NCBI GenBank assembly: GCA_964440305.1 | Contig: CAYTRS010000019.1 | Coordinates: forward strand, 1 to 11,441 | Reading direction: 5' to 3' | From: CAYTRS01 sp964440305 | GTDB lineage: Bacteria; Patescibacteriota; Minisyncoccia; Moranbacterales; JAKLHP01 | DNA: 11,441 nt | In this document: positions 1 to 7,569 of the stretch, in pieces | Layout: the number at the start of each line of letters is the position of its first letter | Numbering within the stretch: the stretch's first letter is position 1 | Notes under the pieces: generated by a model | Seen by the model: only the letters and a program-made list of their open reading frames with translations | Database searches by the model: none | Told to the model about the DNA's origin: nothing | Position numbers and translations under genes: made by a program

Positions 1-1229
1 AATTAGCACTTGGGCAAAATGTTTTGGTGGCTTTTATTCCTTGGGAAGGTTATAACTTTGAAGATGCAATCATAATTTCTGAGAGGCTCCTGAGAGACAA
101 TTATTACAGTTCAATTCACATTGAAGATTTTTCAATCGATGTACGTGATACCAAGCTTGGAGCAGAAACGGTAACAAGAGACATTCCAAATATTGGAGAA
201 GAAAGGCTTAAGAATTTGGATGAAACTGGAATAATCCATATAGGTGCGGAAATTTCATCTGGTGATATTTTGGTTGGAAAAATAACTCCTAAAGGTGAAG
301 GAGATTTAACTCCGGAAGAAAGGCTTTTACGCGCTATTTTTGGAGAGAAATCGAGAGATGTTAAAGACTCTTCCCTTTATCTGCCTCACGGAGAGCATGG
401 AAAAATAGTTGACATAAAAATTCTTTCCCGCGTACAGGGAGACAAGCTTCCTACCGGAGTAATAAAACAAATTCAGGTTTCTGTCGCTCAGCTTAGAAAG
501 ATTTCCGTGGGAGATAAATTAGCCGGAAGGCATGGAAATAAGGGAGTAATATCCCGAATTGCTCCAATAGAAGACATGCCGTATCTTTCCGACGGAACGC
601 CAATAGACGTTATTCTCAATCCTCACGGAGTAGTAAGCCGTATGAATATCGGGCAGATTTTAGAAGCTCACCTGGGATGGGCGGCAATGAAATTAGGCTA
701 CAAGGTAGCCAGTCCTTCCTTGGATGGAGTAAATGAGGGAGAAATTAAAAGGGAACTTAAGGCGGCTGGACTTCCGGAAAATGGGAAAGTTAGTCTAATT
801 GACGGAAAAACCGGAGATTGTTTTGACAATTCTTCCACGGTGGGAGTGATGTATGTGATGAAACTTAATCACTTAGTTGAAGATAAAATCCATATGCGTT
901 CTATCGGTCCCTATTCTCTCATTACACAGCAACCTCTTGGAGGAAAAGCCCAATTTGGAGGGCAAAGATTCGGAGAAATGGAAGTTTGGGCGCTGGAAGG
1001 ATACGGAGCTGCCTATACTCTTCAGGAAATGCTTACCATCAAGTCAGACGATGTGCTTGGGCGTTCAAAGGCATACGAATCAATTATTAAAGGAGAAAAG
1101 ATAAAAAGTCCGAATATCCCTGCCTCCTTCCATGTCTTGATTAATGAACTTAAGGGCTTGTGTTTAGGAGTGGAACTTATCAAACCTGAAATCCAAGGAT
1201 TCGTAGAGCATAATGAAGCAGAAAAATAA
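1..1229 (+). CDS. rpoB: RNA polymerase beta subunit, C-terminal part (5' end outside window)
   Basis: This is the C-terminal third of the beta subunit of bacterial RNA polymerase. The frame is open from base 3 and ends at TAA 1227-1229, so the gene is cut by the window edge; a TTG at 24 lies inside the conserved sequence and is not a start. Visible landmarks are PWEGYNFEDAI near the beginning (the acidic pair E-D lies near the active centre in E. coli beta), DTKLG, GDILVGKITPKGE, LLRAIFGEKSRDVKDSS, GDKLAGRHGNKGVIS (the two lysines equivalent to E. coli K1065 and K1073), LNPHGVVSRMNIGQ, and the C-terminal clamp block with TQQPLGGKAQFGGQRFGEME and YTLQEMLTIKSDDV. Only a short link joins the HGKIVDI and GVIKQIQV segments, so the large insertion found there in E. 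coli beta is absent. The rifampicin region lies upstream and cannot be judged. rpoC follows after 39 bases, as in a normal rpoBC operon. Confidence 0.99.
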   Translation, partial: LALGQNVLVAFIPWEGYNFEDAIIISERLLRDNYYSSIHIEDFSIDVRDTKLGAETVTRDIPNIGEERLKNLDETGIIHIGAEISSGDILVGKITPKGEGDLTPEERLLRAIFGEKSRDVKDSSLYLPHGEHGKIVDIKILSRVQGDKLPTGVIKQIQVSVAQLRKISVGDKLAGRHGNKGVISRIAPIEDMPYLSDGTPIDVILNPHGVVSRMNIGQILEAHLGWAAMKLGYKVASPSLDGVNEGEIKRELKAAGLPENGKVSLIDGKTGDCFDNSSTVGVMYVMKLNHLVEDKIHMRSIGPYSLITQQPLGGKAQFGGQRFGEMEVWALEGYGAAYTLQEMLTIKSDDVLGRSKAYESIIKGEKIKSPNIPASFHVLINELKGLCLGVELIKPEIQGFVEHNEAEK

Positions 1230-1268
1230 ACTTAACCGTTTTAATTTTAAAAAGGCTTTTATATTAAT

Positions 1269-4200
1269 ATGGAAAATAATATAACAAAAGTAAGCGACTT
1301 TGACAGTGTAAAGCTTAAACTAGCTAGTCCGGATGAGGTTTTAGCATGGTCACACGGAGAAGTTACGAAGCCAGAAACAATAAATTATCGCACTCAGCGT
1401 TATGAAAAAGATGGCCTTTTTTGCGAAAAAATATTCGGTCCTTCCAAGGATTGGGAGTGTTATTGCGGAAAATATAAGAGAATAAGATATAAAGGAATTG
1501 TCTGCGACAAATGCGGAGTGGAAGTGACCCGTTCAATCGTAAGGCGCGAAAGGATGGGACATATCAAGCTTGCCGTTCCGGTTTCTCACATATGGTTCTT
1601 AAGGGGAGTTCCTTCAAGAATAAGTTTGGCTTTGGGAATTTCTCTTCAGAATTTGGAAAAAGTAGTTTACTTTTCTGCTTACATCGTTACCAGTGTTGAC
1701 GAAAGCGAGAAAAATAAAGCAATGGACCAGCTTGATCAGGAATATAAAACCAAGCATAAGGAAATGAAAGTAAAAGGGGGAGAGGGCGAAAATGGAATGG
1801 AAGAACTTCTGGAATTTTACAAATCCATCAAGGAGGATTTGAAAAACCTTAAGCCTATGCGTATTCTTTCTGAAGTGGAATATTTCAATCTAGCTACCAG
1901 ATTCGGACAAGTTTTCAATGCCGGGATAGGAGCAGAAGCTGTTAGAAAGGTTTTGGAAAAGATCGATGTTGACAAGGAAATTGAAAAAGTGAGAAAAGAA
2001 CTAGAAGAAAAAGAAACTGCTGATCGCAAGAAAGTTCTTCACCGTCTTAAACTATTCCAGGGCTTTAAGCGGGCAAATCTTCGGCTTGAATGGATGCTTC
2101 CCACAATTGTTCCTGTTGTTCCTCCTGATCTCCGTCCGATGGTGGCGCTGGATGGTGGAAGATTTGCAACTTCCGATCTTAACGACCTTTATCGTCGAAT
2201 AATAAATCGTAATAATCGGCTTAAAAAACTTATTGAATTAGGAGCGCCGGAAGTTATTACTCGGAATGAAAAAAGAATGCTGCAGGAGGCAGTAGATTCA
2301 CTTTTTGACAATAGCGTCCGGCATGGGCAGGTTTCTGTTGCGGCTTCCACTGGGCAAAAAAGAGCCCTCCGTTCTCTCGCTGATTCTCTTAAGGGAAAGC
2401 AGGGAAGATTCAGGCAGAATCTTTTGGGGAAAAGAGTGGATTATTCAGGAAGAAGTGTAATTGTTGTCGGACCGCAATTAAAACTTCATCAAGCCGGTCT
2501 TCCCAAGAAAATGGCCATGGAACTTTTCAAGCCTTTTATTATTAATAAGCTTATTGAGAAGGAAAGTGCTCATAATGTAAGAACAGCCGGAAGAATGGTT
2601 GATGCGGAAGCAGAAGAAGCTTATGAAATTCTAGATGAAATTATTGAACATCACTATGTTCTTCTGAACCGCGCTCCGACTCTTCACCGGCTTTCCATTC
2701 AGGCTTTTCAGCCGATTCTTATTGAAGGAAAGGCGATCCAGGTGCATCCAATGGTTTGCGCAGCCTTCAACGCAGACTTTGACGGAGACCAGATGGCGGT
2801 GCATGTTCCTCTTACTGATCAGGCAAGAATTGAAAGCGCGGAACTCATGCTTTCTGCTAAAAATTTGCTAAAGCCCGCTTCCGGAGAACCGATTGCTACG
2901 CCTTCTCAAGACATAGTTTTGGGAATCTATTACCTGACACATATTAAGAAAGGCCAAAAAGGAGAAGGAAAAATTTTCTCTTCCGGAGAAGAAGCGGTTC
3001 TAGCGTATCAAACCGGAGCGGTAAAAATTAATGCCGCGGTTAAGTTATCCCAAGGATCCGAAATTATTGATACTTCTGTCGGGCGGGTAATTCTTAATAA
3101 TAACCTGCCTGAACACCTGAGGTTTGTTAACGAAGAGCTCACCAAAAAAGAACTTAAAATTTTTGTTGCTAAAATGCTGGAAATTGAAGGGCAGGAAAAA
3201 ACGGCAATTTTTCTGGACAAGATAAAAGAACTTGGATTCAAGACCATTACCAAATCCGGAATAAGCTGGGGCATGGATGATTTGAAAGTTCCTTCTGTCA
3301 AAGAGAGTTTGATAAGGCAGGCGGAAGAAAATATAGAAGTAATAAAGCATCAATATAATTTGGGACTTTTAACGGACGAGGAAAGAAAAAACAGGGTGAT
3401 TGAAGTCTGGAACGGAGTAAAGGAAAAAATAGCCGATGAAGTCAAAGGTTCTCTTGATAAGGAGGGAGTTGTTTATTCCATGATTCATTCCAAAGCCCGC
3501 GGAAGCGAATCGGTAGTTGTTCAAATGGCCGGAATGAAAGGATTGGTAGCCGGACCGACTGGAGAAACTATCGAACTCCCCGTCAGAAGCTCTTTCAAGG
3601 AAGGGTTTAATGTTCTGGAATATTTTATTTCTACTCACGGAGCCAGAAAAGGAATGGCGGACACGGCTCTTCGTACTGCCGTTGCCGGATATCTCACCCG
3701 GCGCTTAGTTGATGTGGCGCAAGATGTGATTATTCAGGAAGAAGACTGCAAAGACAAGGAAGGGACTTATCTTTATCGCGAAGATTCGGATAAGATTGGT
3801 GCGAGTTTTGCTGCCAGAGTTGAAGGAAGAATTGCAATAGAAGACGTTATTGATCCCAAGATAAAAAAAGTGATTGCTGAAGAAGGTAAAATTATAACTC
3901 GTGAAGAAGCCAAGAAGATAGAAGAAGCAAGAATAGAAAAAGTCAAAATTAGAAGTGTGGTTACTTGTAAAAGCAAGCGCGGAATCTGCCAAAAATGCTA
4001 TGGGAAAGATTTGGGAAGAAGCGAGCTGGTAAAACTTGGTCAAACTGTCGGAATTGTTGCGGCGCAAGCCATTGGAGAGCCGGGAACCCAGCTTACGATG
4101 CGCACTTTCCATATCGGAGGAGTTGCTGGATCAGACATTACTCAGGGACTTCCTCGCGTGGAAGAAATTTTTGAAGCTAGATCACCAAAAGGAGAAGCCT

Positions 4201-4850
4201 TGGTTTCGGAAGTGGACGGAAAAGTTGTTGATATTATCAGAGAGGGCAGGAAGACGACAAAAATTGTCATAGAGATAAATGGAAAGAAAAGAGAGGAAAA
4301 AGAATATGCGGTTCCGGCAGACAGCACGCTTCACATTTCAAAGGGGGATCTTGTTGCCAAGGGAACAGTGCTTAATGAAGGGCATATTGACCTTAAAAAA
4401 CTTTATGCAATTGAGGGCAGAGAAGCAGTACATCGCTATATCATAAGAGAAATTCAGGAAATTTACGCTTCCCAAGGAGAAGGAATAAACGATAAGCATA
4501 TCGAAGTGATTATTCGCCAGATGTTAAGCAGGGTAAGGGTTATTGATCCGGGAGATTCCTATCTTTTGCCGGGAGATATTGTTGAAAAAGATGTCTTTGA
4601 AGAAGCTAATGCGGAAACAAAAAAGAAAAAGGGAGAGCTTGCCAAGGGAGAAGAAACTCTTACTGGAATAACCAAGGTTGCCCTTTCTACAGAATCTTTT
4701 CTTTCTGCCGCTTCCTTTATGGAAACTACTAGGGTTCTCATTAATGCTGCGGTTACTGGTAGGGAAGACAGACTCAGGGGTCCCAAAGAAAACGTAATTA
4801 TTGGTCGCTTGATTCCGGCCGGAACAGGATTTAGGAGAAGAGAAAAATAA
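1269..4850 (+). CDS. rpoC: RNA polymerase beta' subunit (complete)
   Basis: Complete beta' subunit of 1193 residues, close to the compact Gram-positive type and shorter than E. coli (1407). The N-terminal zinc ribbon has C64, C66, C79 and C82. The active-site motif NADFDGDQM spans residues 501-509, with D503, D505 and D507 binding catalytic magnesium. The bridge helix region is about 776-818 (FKEGFNVLEYFISTHGARKG then YLTRRLVDVAQD). The second zinc site is C827, C900, C907 and C910. The trigger loop begins in GEPGTQLTMRTFHIGG (936-951), with M944, R945 and H948 kept. The C-terminus ends in IGRLIPAGTGF. The large E. coli trigger-loop insertion is missing. ATG 1269 gives the expected N-terminus; upstream there is only a weak purine tract (AAAAAGG, 1249-1255) 13 bases before it, so translation may be partly coupled to rpoB. 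One oddity is V805-A806 in the bridge helix where E. coli has N-S. No str-operon ribosomal gene follows; the operon ends here. Confidence 0.99.
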   Translation: MENNITKVSDFDSVKLKLASPDEVLAWSHGEVTKPETINYRTQRYEKDGLFCEKIFGPSKDWECYCGKYKRIRYKGIVCDKCGVEVTRSIVRRERMGHIKLAVPVSHIWFLRGVPSRISLALGISLQNLEKVVYFSAYIVTSVDESEKNKAMDQLDQEYKTKHKEMKVKGGEGENGMEELLEFYKSIKEDLKNLKPMRILSEVEYFNLATRFGQVFNAGIGAEAVRKVLEKIDVDKEIEKVRKELEEKETADRKKVLHRLKLFQGFKRANLRLEWMLPTIVPVVPPDLRPMVALDGGRFATSDLNDLYRRIINRNNRLKKLIELGAPEVITRNEKRMLQEAVDSLFDNSVRHGQVSVAASTGQKRALRSLADSLKGKQGRFRQNLLGKRVDYSGRSVIVVGPQLKLHQAGLPKKMAMELFKPFIINKLIEKESAHNVRTAGRMVDAEAEEAYEILDEIIEHHYVLLNRAPTLHRLSIQAFQPILIEGKAIQVHPMVCAAFNADFDGDQMAVHVPLTDQARIESAELMLSAKNLLKPASGEPIATPSQDIVLGIYYLTHIKKGQKGEGKIFSSGEEAVLAYQTGAVKINAAVKLSQGSEIIDTSVGRVILNNNLPEHLRFVNEELTKKELKIFVAKMLEIEGQEKTAIFLDKIKELGFKTITKSGISWGMDDLKVPSVKESLIRQAEENIEVIKHQYNLGLLTDEERKNRVIEVWNGVKEKIADEVKGSLDKEGVVYSMIHSKARGSESVVVQMAGMKGLVAGPTGETIELPVRSSFKEGFNVLEYFISTHGARKGMADTALRTAVAGYLTRRLVDVAQDVIIQEEDCKDKEGTYLYREDSDKIGASFAARVEGRIAIEDVIDPKIKKVIAEEGKIITREEAKKIEEARIEKVKIRSVVTCKSKRGICQKCYGKDLGRSELVKLGQTVGIVAAQAIGEPGTQLTMRTFHIGGVAGSDITQGLPRVEEIFEARSPKGEALVSEVDGKVVDIIREGRKTTKIVIEINGKKREEKEYAVPADSTLHISKGDLVAKGTVLNEGHIDLKKLYAIEGREAVHRYIIREIQEIYASQGEGINDKHIEVIIRQMLSRVRVIDPGDSYLLPGDIVEKDVFEEANAETKKKKGELAKGEETLTGITKVALSTESFLSAASFMETTRVLINAAVTGREDRLRGPKENVIIGRLIPAGTGFRRREK

Positions 4851-4859
4851 AAACTTTTT

Positions 4860-4894
4860 AAAGCAAAAACCGCCCAGTAAGCGGTTTTTGCTTT
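4860..4894 (+). terminator. Intrinsic terminator of the rpoBC operon
   Basis: A perfect inverted repeat 10 bases after the rpoC stop: the arms are 4860-4873 and 4881-4894 (AAAGCAAAAACCGC against GCGGTTTTTGCTTT), with the 7-base loop CCAGTAA. The GC core CCGC/GCGG is followed by TTTTTGCTTT, as expected for Rho-independent termination. The matching A-tract in the 5' arm would also allow termination in the opposite direction, although no opposing gene is seen. Confidence 0.92.
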
Positions 4895-4921
4895 GACTTA
4901 AAGAAACTTAAAGTATATTAT
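4893..4921 (+). promoter_or_regulatory. Promoter for tRNA-Pro, overlapping the rpoC terminator
   Basis: TTGACT (4893-4898) lies 17 bases from TATTAT (4916-4921), a good sigma70-type pair. The -35 box starts inside the last bases of the terminator hairpin. Transcription would begin near 4928, giving a precursor leader of about 80 bases before the mature tRNA. TATATT at 4914-4919 is an alternative -10 with a shorter, 15-base spacer. The assignment is from sequence match and position only. Confidence 0.65.
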
Positions 4922-4954
4922 TTTAAAAGTAACGAGGTATAGTATAACAATATT

Positions 4955-4996
4955 CGCCTCATCGGCGACCCGCCGACAAGGCGGGCACTAGGGGTC
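4955..4996. repeat. GC-rich palindromic element upstream of tRNA-Pro
   Basis: This 42-base island has 31 G or C by my count, against strongly AT-rich flanks. It contains a perfect 6-bp hairpin CCCGCC/GGCGGG (4969-4974 and 4980-4985, loop GACAA), an outer pair GACCC/GGGTC (4967-4971 and 4992-4996), and an overlapping alternative hairpin CGGCG/CGCCG (4963-4967 and 4971-4975). No T-tract follows, so it is not an obvious terminator. It lies within the predicted leader of the tRNA transcript. It may be a copy of a dispersed REP-like palindrome or a processing structure; a single window cannot decide. Confidence 0.55.
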
Positions 4997-5009
4997 ACAA
5001 TTTTATTAA

Positions 5010-5083
5010 CGGAGTGTAGTATAGCGGTAGTACGCGTGCTTTGGGAGCATGTAGTCTGGGTTCGACTCCCAGCACTCCGACCA
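5010..5083 (+). tRNA. tRNA-Pro with anticodon UGG, CCA end encoded
   Basis: The full cloverleaf can be drawn by eye. The acceptor stem CGGAGTG (5010-5016) pairs with CACTCCG (5073-5079), followed by discriminator A5080 and encoded CCA (5081-5083). The D arm is GTAT/GTAC with GG in the loop. The anticodon stem is CGTGC/GCATG around loop TTTGGGA, giving anticodon TGG with G37. The variable loop is TAGT, and the T arm is CTGGG/CCCAG around TTCGACT. The C1-G72 pair and A73 are the usual identity features of bacterial proline tRNA. UGG reads proline codons by wobble. The gene stands alone between its own promoter and a terminator at 5134-5163. Confidence 0.97.
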
Positions 5084-5133
5084 AATTAAACTTTTTTTAA
5101 ATTCAAAGGCGTTTGGTTGCTCGTCGGTCTAAT

Positions 5134-5163
5134 AAAAAAGCACTTGTTGAAAGGTGCTTTTTT
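5134..5163 (+). terminator. Intrinsic terminator after tRNA-Pro
   Basis: Six A then GCAC (5134-5143) pair with GTGC then six T (5154-5163), around a 10-base loop TTGTTGAAAG that can tighten further. A GC core followed by six T is a classic intrinsic terminator. The arms are complementary through the A and T tracts, so it could act in both directions. It lies 50 bases downstream of the tRNA CCA end and directly before the next promoter. Confidence 0.9.
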
Positions 5164-5176
5164 GTTAAAGATGCTA

Positions 5177-5185
5177 TGCTATAAT
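5177..5185 (+). promoter_or_regulatory. Extended -10 promoter for the beta-propeller gene
   Basis: TGC plus TATAAT (5177-5185) is a perfect extended -10 element. The -35 position (about 5157-5162) falls in the T-tract of the preceding terminator and matches consensus poorly, which the TGn extension commonly offsets. A start near 5192 would leave a leader of only about 22 bases, with no Shine-Dalgarno sequence before ATG 5214. Confidence 0.7.
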
Positions 5186-5213
5186 GGTAATATAAATATT
5201 TTAACTTTTTAAT

Positions 5214-7220
5214 ATGAACTACAAAAAATTCATTTTAATTCTTTCTCTGTTAGCGATTGTCCTGGTGGCTATTTTTGTTTTTTTCTCCGAGTGGTTTAAT
5301 GGAAAGTGGAAAAACTTTGATAGCACTTCTGACAAATATCCGCTTTCCCATTACGAAGCAAAGGGATTTAAAGCCTTTGAATCTCCGGAAGATTTTAAGA
5401 ATTATCTCTCCAAAGCCTCTTCTGCTAGTTCATTTTGGGGAAGAGGCGGAGCAGTAGTTGAAGATCAAGCGCTTTCTTCCAAGGAATCAGTAAACGTTGC
5501 TACTCCTGAAGGATTAAGCAAAGAAATCCCGCAAAGATATTCCGAGACGAACGTCCAGGTTTCCGGAATTGACGAACCGGATATTGTGAAAACGGACGGA
5601 GAAAAGATTTATTTCTCTCCGGAGGAATATTATTTTGCAATGCCAATGATGGAAAAAGCAAATATTTCCGACAGAGCTACTGGACTTACTCCTCCTGTGC
5701 TACAACAGAATAAGCTTAAGATTTTGGATGCCTTTCCACCGGAAGAGCTTAAAAAAATAGGGGAAATTGAAAAAAACGGGAAGCTTCTTCTGGTTGAAAA
5801 CATTTTAGTAATTTTTTCCGGGCAGAAAATTTACGGCTATGACATTTCCGATCTTAAATCTCCGCAAGAAAAATGGAACGTTGAGCTTAAAGGCAACACT
5901 AATTTTTCCGATGCCCGACTTTACAAGGGGAATATTTACTTTATAAGCCAGACTTCTGCCGGAGGCATCAGTCCTTGTCCTTTGAAACCCTTTTCCATAA
6001 AGGGGAACGAATATTCCATTGAGTGCGCCAGAATTTATCATCCCCAAGAAATAGTTTCTGCAGAATTAATTTATAATCTGGTTAAAATCAATCCGCGAAA
6101 CGGAGAAGTCCAAAAGACAATCTCCTTTACGGGATCATATGGAGATTCAACCTTATATATGTCGGGAGAATCGGTTTATGTAGCTTATTTTTATCAAGGA
6201 AACGTGGTTTCATTTTGGAGTGATTTTATGAATGAAAATAAGGGCATGTTTCCGGCAGAGGCCAGGGAAAAAATGAAAAAACTTTCCGAGTATGATATCA
6301 GCGAAGAATCAAAAATTAATGAATTTCAGAAAATATTAAATGGTTTATACGGATCATTATCAGAGGACGAAAGCCTTAAATTCAAAAATGAAATGATGAA
6401 CAAAATGGATTCCTATTTCAAAGAAAGAAAGCGAGAGGTGGGAATCACACAAATTGCAAAGCTGACTTCTGAAAACCTGGAAATAACCGCTTCCGGAACC
6501 GTTCCGGGAAAAATTCTTAATCAGTTCTCGCTGGATGAATATGACAAAAATTTAAGGGTGGCGACAACAGTCGGGGAAAATTGGCCATGGACCACAATGG
6601 GACCTTCTGGAAGCGCGATTACCGCCAATGATGTCTATATTTTAAATGAGAAGATGAAAGAAGTCGGATCAATAAAAGAACTGGGATTGGAAGAAAAAAT
6701 TTATTCGGCAAGATTCATTGGCGACAAGGGATATCTTGTGACTTTCCGCCAAACCGATCCTTTCTATATTCTCGACTTGAAAGATCCTAAAAATCCGGTA
6801 AAATCGGGAGAGCTCAAGATTCCCGGCTATTCATCCTATCTTCATCCGCTTTCCAAAAACCTTATTTTGGGAATTGGAAAAGAAGATGCTAACGTCAAGC
6901 TTTCCCTTTTTGATGTTTCGGATCCTCAAAATCCGCAAGAAGTTTCAAAATACAACTTGGACGAATATTGGTCAGAGATTCTGAATACTCATCATGCATT
7001 TCTTGCTGATCCGCAAAAAAGCGCTTTCTTCTTGCCGGGATCAAAAGGAGGATATGTGTTTTCTTATGATAACAATGAACTCAAGCTGGAAAAAGCGATA
7101 AGCGGAAATGCAATTAAGAGAGCGGTTTATATTGACCACTACCTTTATATTTTAGGGGAAGAAATAACGGTTTTGGACGAAAATGATGGATGGAAAGAAG
7201 TGAAAAATTTAGAATTGTAA
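5214..7220 (+). CDS. Exported beta-propeller domain protein (PF09826/COG4880 type)
   Basis: A 668-residue envelope protein. Residues 5-25 form an uncleaved signal-anchor or signal peptide after a lysine-containing start (MNYKK), so the bulk should lie outside the membrane. The family hallmark TNVQVSGIDEPDIVKTDG is at 112-129, followed by IYF-type strands of a distant WD40-like propeller. Also typical are a helical insertion at about 335-410, TQIAKL at 412-417, VYILNEKM at 474-481, IYSARFIGDKGYLVTFRQTD at 496-515, IPGYSSYLHP at 536-545 and LSLFDVSDPQNP at 563-574. C255 and C271 are near each other and could form a disulfide. The molecular role of the family is unknown; propellers usually bind proteins or ligands. 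The gene appears monocistronic: a promoter sits right upstream, and no clear terminator is seen after TAA 7218-7220. ATG 5214 is chosen because the hydrophobic segment starts directly after it and the promoter is 29 bases upstream. Confidence 0.9.
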   Translation: MNYKKFILILSLLAIVLVAIFVFFSEWFNGKWKNFDSTSDKYPLSHYEAKGFKAFESPEDFKNYLSKASSASSFWGRGGAVVEDQALSSKESVNVATPEGLSKEIPQRYSETNVQVSGIDEPDIVKTDGEKIYFSPEEYYFAMPMMEKANISDRATGLTPPVLQQNKLKILDAFPPEELKKIGEIEKNGKLLLVENILVIFSGQKIYGYDISDLKSPQEKWNVELKGNTNFSDARLYKGNIYFISQTSAGGISPCPLKPFSIKGNEYSIECARIYHPQEIVSAELIYNLVKINPRNGEVQKTISFTGSYGDSTLYMSGESVYVAYFYQGNVVSFWSDFMNENKGMFPAEAREKMKKLSEYDISEESKINEFQKILNGLYGSLSEDESLKFKNEMMNKMDSYFKERKREVGITQIAKLTSENLEITASGTVPGKILNQFSLDEYDKNLRVATTVGENWPWTTMGPSGSAITANDVYILNEKMKEVGSIKELGLEEKIYSARFIGDKGYLVTFRQTDPFYILDLKDPKNPVKSGELKIPGYSSYLHPLSKNLILGIGKEDANVKLSLFDVSDPQNPQEVSKYNLDEYWSEILNTHHAFLADPQKSAFFLPGSKGGYVFSYDNNELKLEKAISGNAIKRAVYIDHYLYILGEEITVLDENDGWKEVKNLEL

Positions 7221-7245
7221 GATCTTAACTGTTGATTTATATGAT

Positions 7246-7372
7246 ATGAAAGGCGAGAGGAATTAATAGAAGTTCTAAATCCGGTGGTGTGGCAGTAATG
7301 AAGACAGACACGATTTATAATTTGATCGGAAAAGCTCTTGGAAAAGAAGCTCTAAATCAAGCACAAGAATAA
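7246..7372 (+). pseudogene. Frameshifted N-terminal remnant of a TsaC/Sua5/YrdC-family gene
   Basis: Frame by frame this stretch reads like the start of a threonylcarbamoyl-AMP synthase, the enzyme making the precursor for t6A37 in tRNA. ATG 7246 begins MKGE; one frame shift later comes ELIEVL; after another shift an open stretch to TAA 7370-7372 reads SGGVAVMKTDTIYNLIGKALGKEAL. The pattern of a short helix, SGG, hydrophobic strand, (K/P)TDTxY and then (G/N)L matches the N-terminal nucleotide and carbamate binding region of the family. The rest of the enzyme (about 150 residues) is absent from this frame. Weak echoes further on (GDKP near 7483, then RYFE and VPSSK in another frame up to 7567) might be its decayed C-terminus. 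The remnant is seen by motif only; a chance match is unlikely but not excluded. Confidence 0.6.
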
Positions 7373-7407
7373 AAAATATTTATTTCTGGACGATAAATTC
7401 TATTGCT

Positions 7408-7436
7408 TTGACATAGGCAAGTTATTGCGGTATAAT
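7408..7436 (+). promoter_or_regulatory. Consensus sigma70-type promoter for pnp
   Basis: TTGACA (7408-7413), exactly 17 bases, then TATAAT (7431-7436): both hexamers match consensus perfectly at the optimal spacing. It is the strongest promoter in the window. Transcription would begin near 7443, about 127 bases before the pnp start codon. It lies downstream of the recognisable part of the tsaC-like remnant. Confidence 0.88.
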
Positions 7437-7442
7437 CAAACA

Positions 7443-7569
7443 TAAAGCAGATTAATAATTTATAAACAAGCTTTTGCTGGTGATAAGCCAAAAGCACAGC
7501 AATGAACTTAAGATATTTTGAGTACATTGCCGTGTTTAGGGTACCATCTTCAAAAGCTCCAAAATATTG
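7443..7569 (+). promoter_or_regulatory. Structured 5' leader of pnp
   Basis: The predicted leader has no Shine-Dalgarno sequence but several inverted repeats. A long-range stem pairs ATATTTTGAG (7513-7522) with CTCCAAAATAT (7557-7567) through 10 pairs and one bulge, ending two bases before ATG 7570; inside it GTAC 7522-7525 can pair with GTAC 7541-7544. Upstream, GCTTTTG (7470-7476) pairs with CAAAAGC (7489-7495), and a competing stem TTGCTG/CAGCAA (7474-7479 and 7497-7502) excludes it. In E. coli, pnp is autoregulated through cleavage of a leader stem by RNase III and decay by PNPase. By analogy this leader could do the same, but that is inference. Confidence 0.45.

Noticed and set aside
24..1229. 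TTG at 24 as the start of a separate 401-residue gene
   Set aside because: The frame stays open to base 3 and the sequence upstream (LALGQN) is conserved RpoB, so this is the interior of rpoB cut by the window edge.
3705..4112. Minus-strand ORF of 135 codons within rpoC
   Set aside because: It is antisense to the second zinc site and trigger-loop coding region; rich in F, S and N as expected from the complement of rpoC codons.
4963..4996. GC-rich palindrome as a terminator
   Set aside because: No T-tract follows either arm, and it would cut off the tRNA from its only good promoter.
5084..5133. A second tRNA or tRNA fragment after tRNA-Pro
   Set aside because: No acceptor or T-arm pairing can be drawn; the stretch is AT-rich spacer leading into the terminator.
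7567..7569. TTG as the start codon of pnp
   Set aside because: ATG follows immediately at 7570 and gives a normal PNPase N-terminus; nothing favours the weaker codon.
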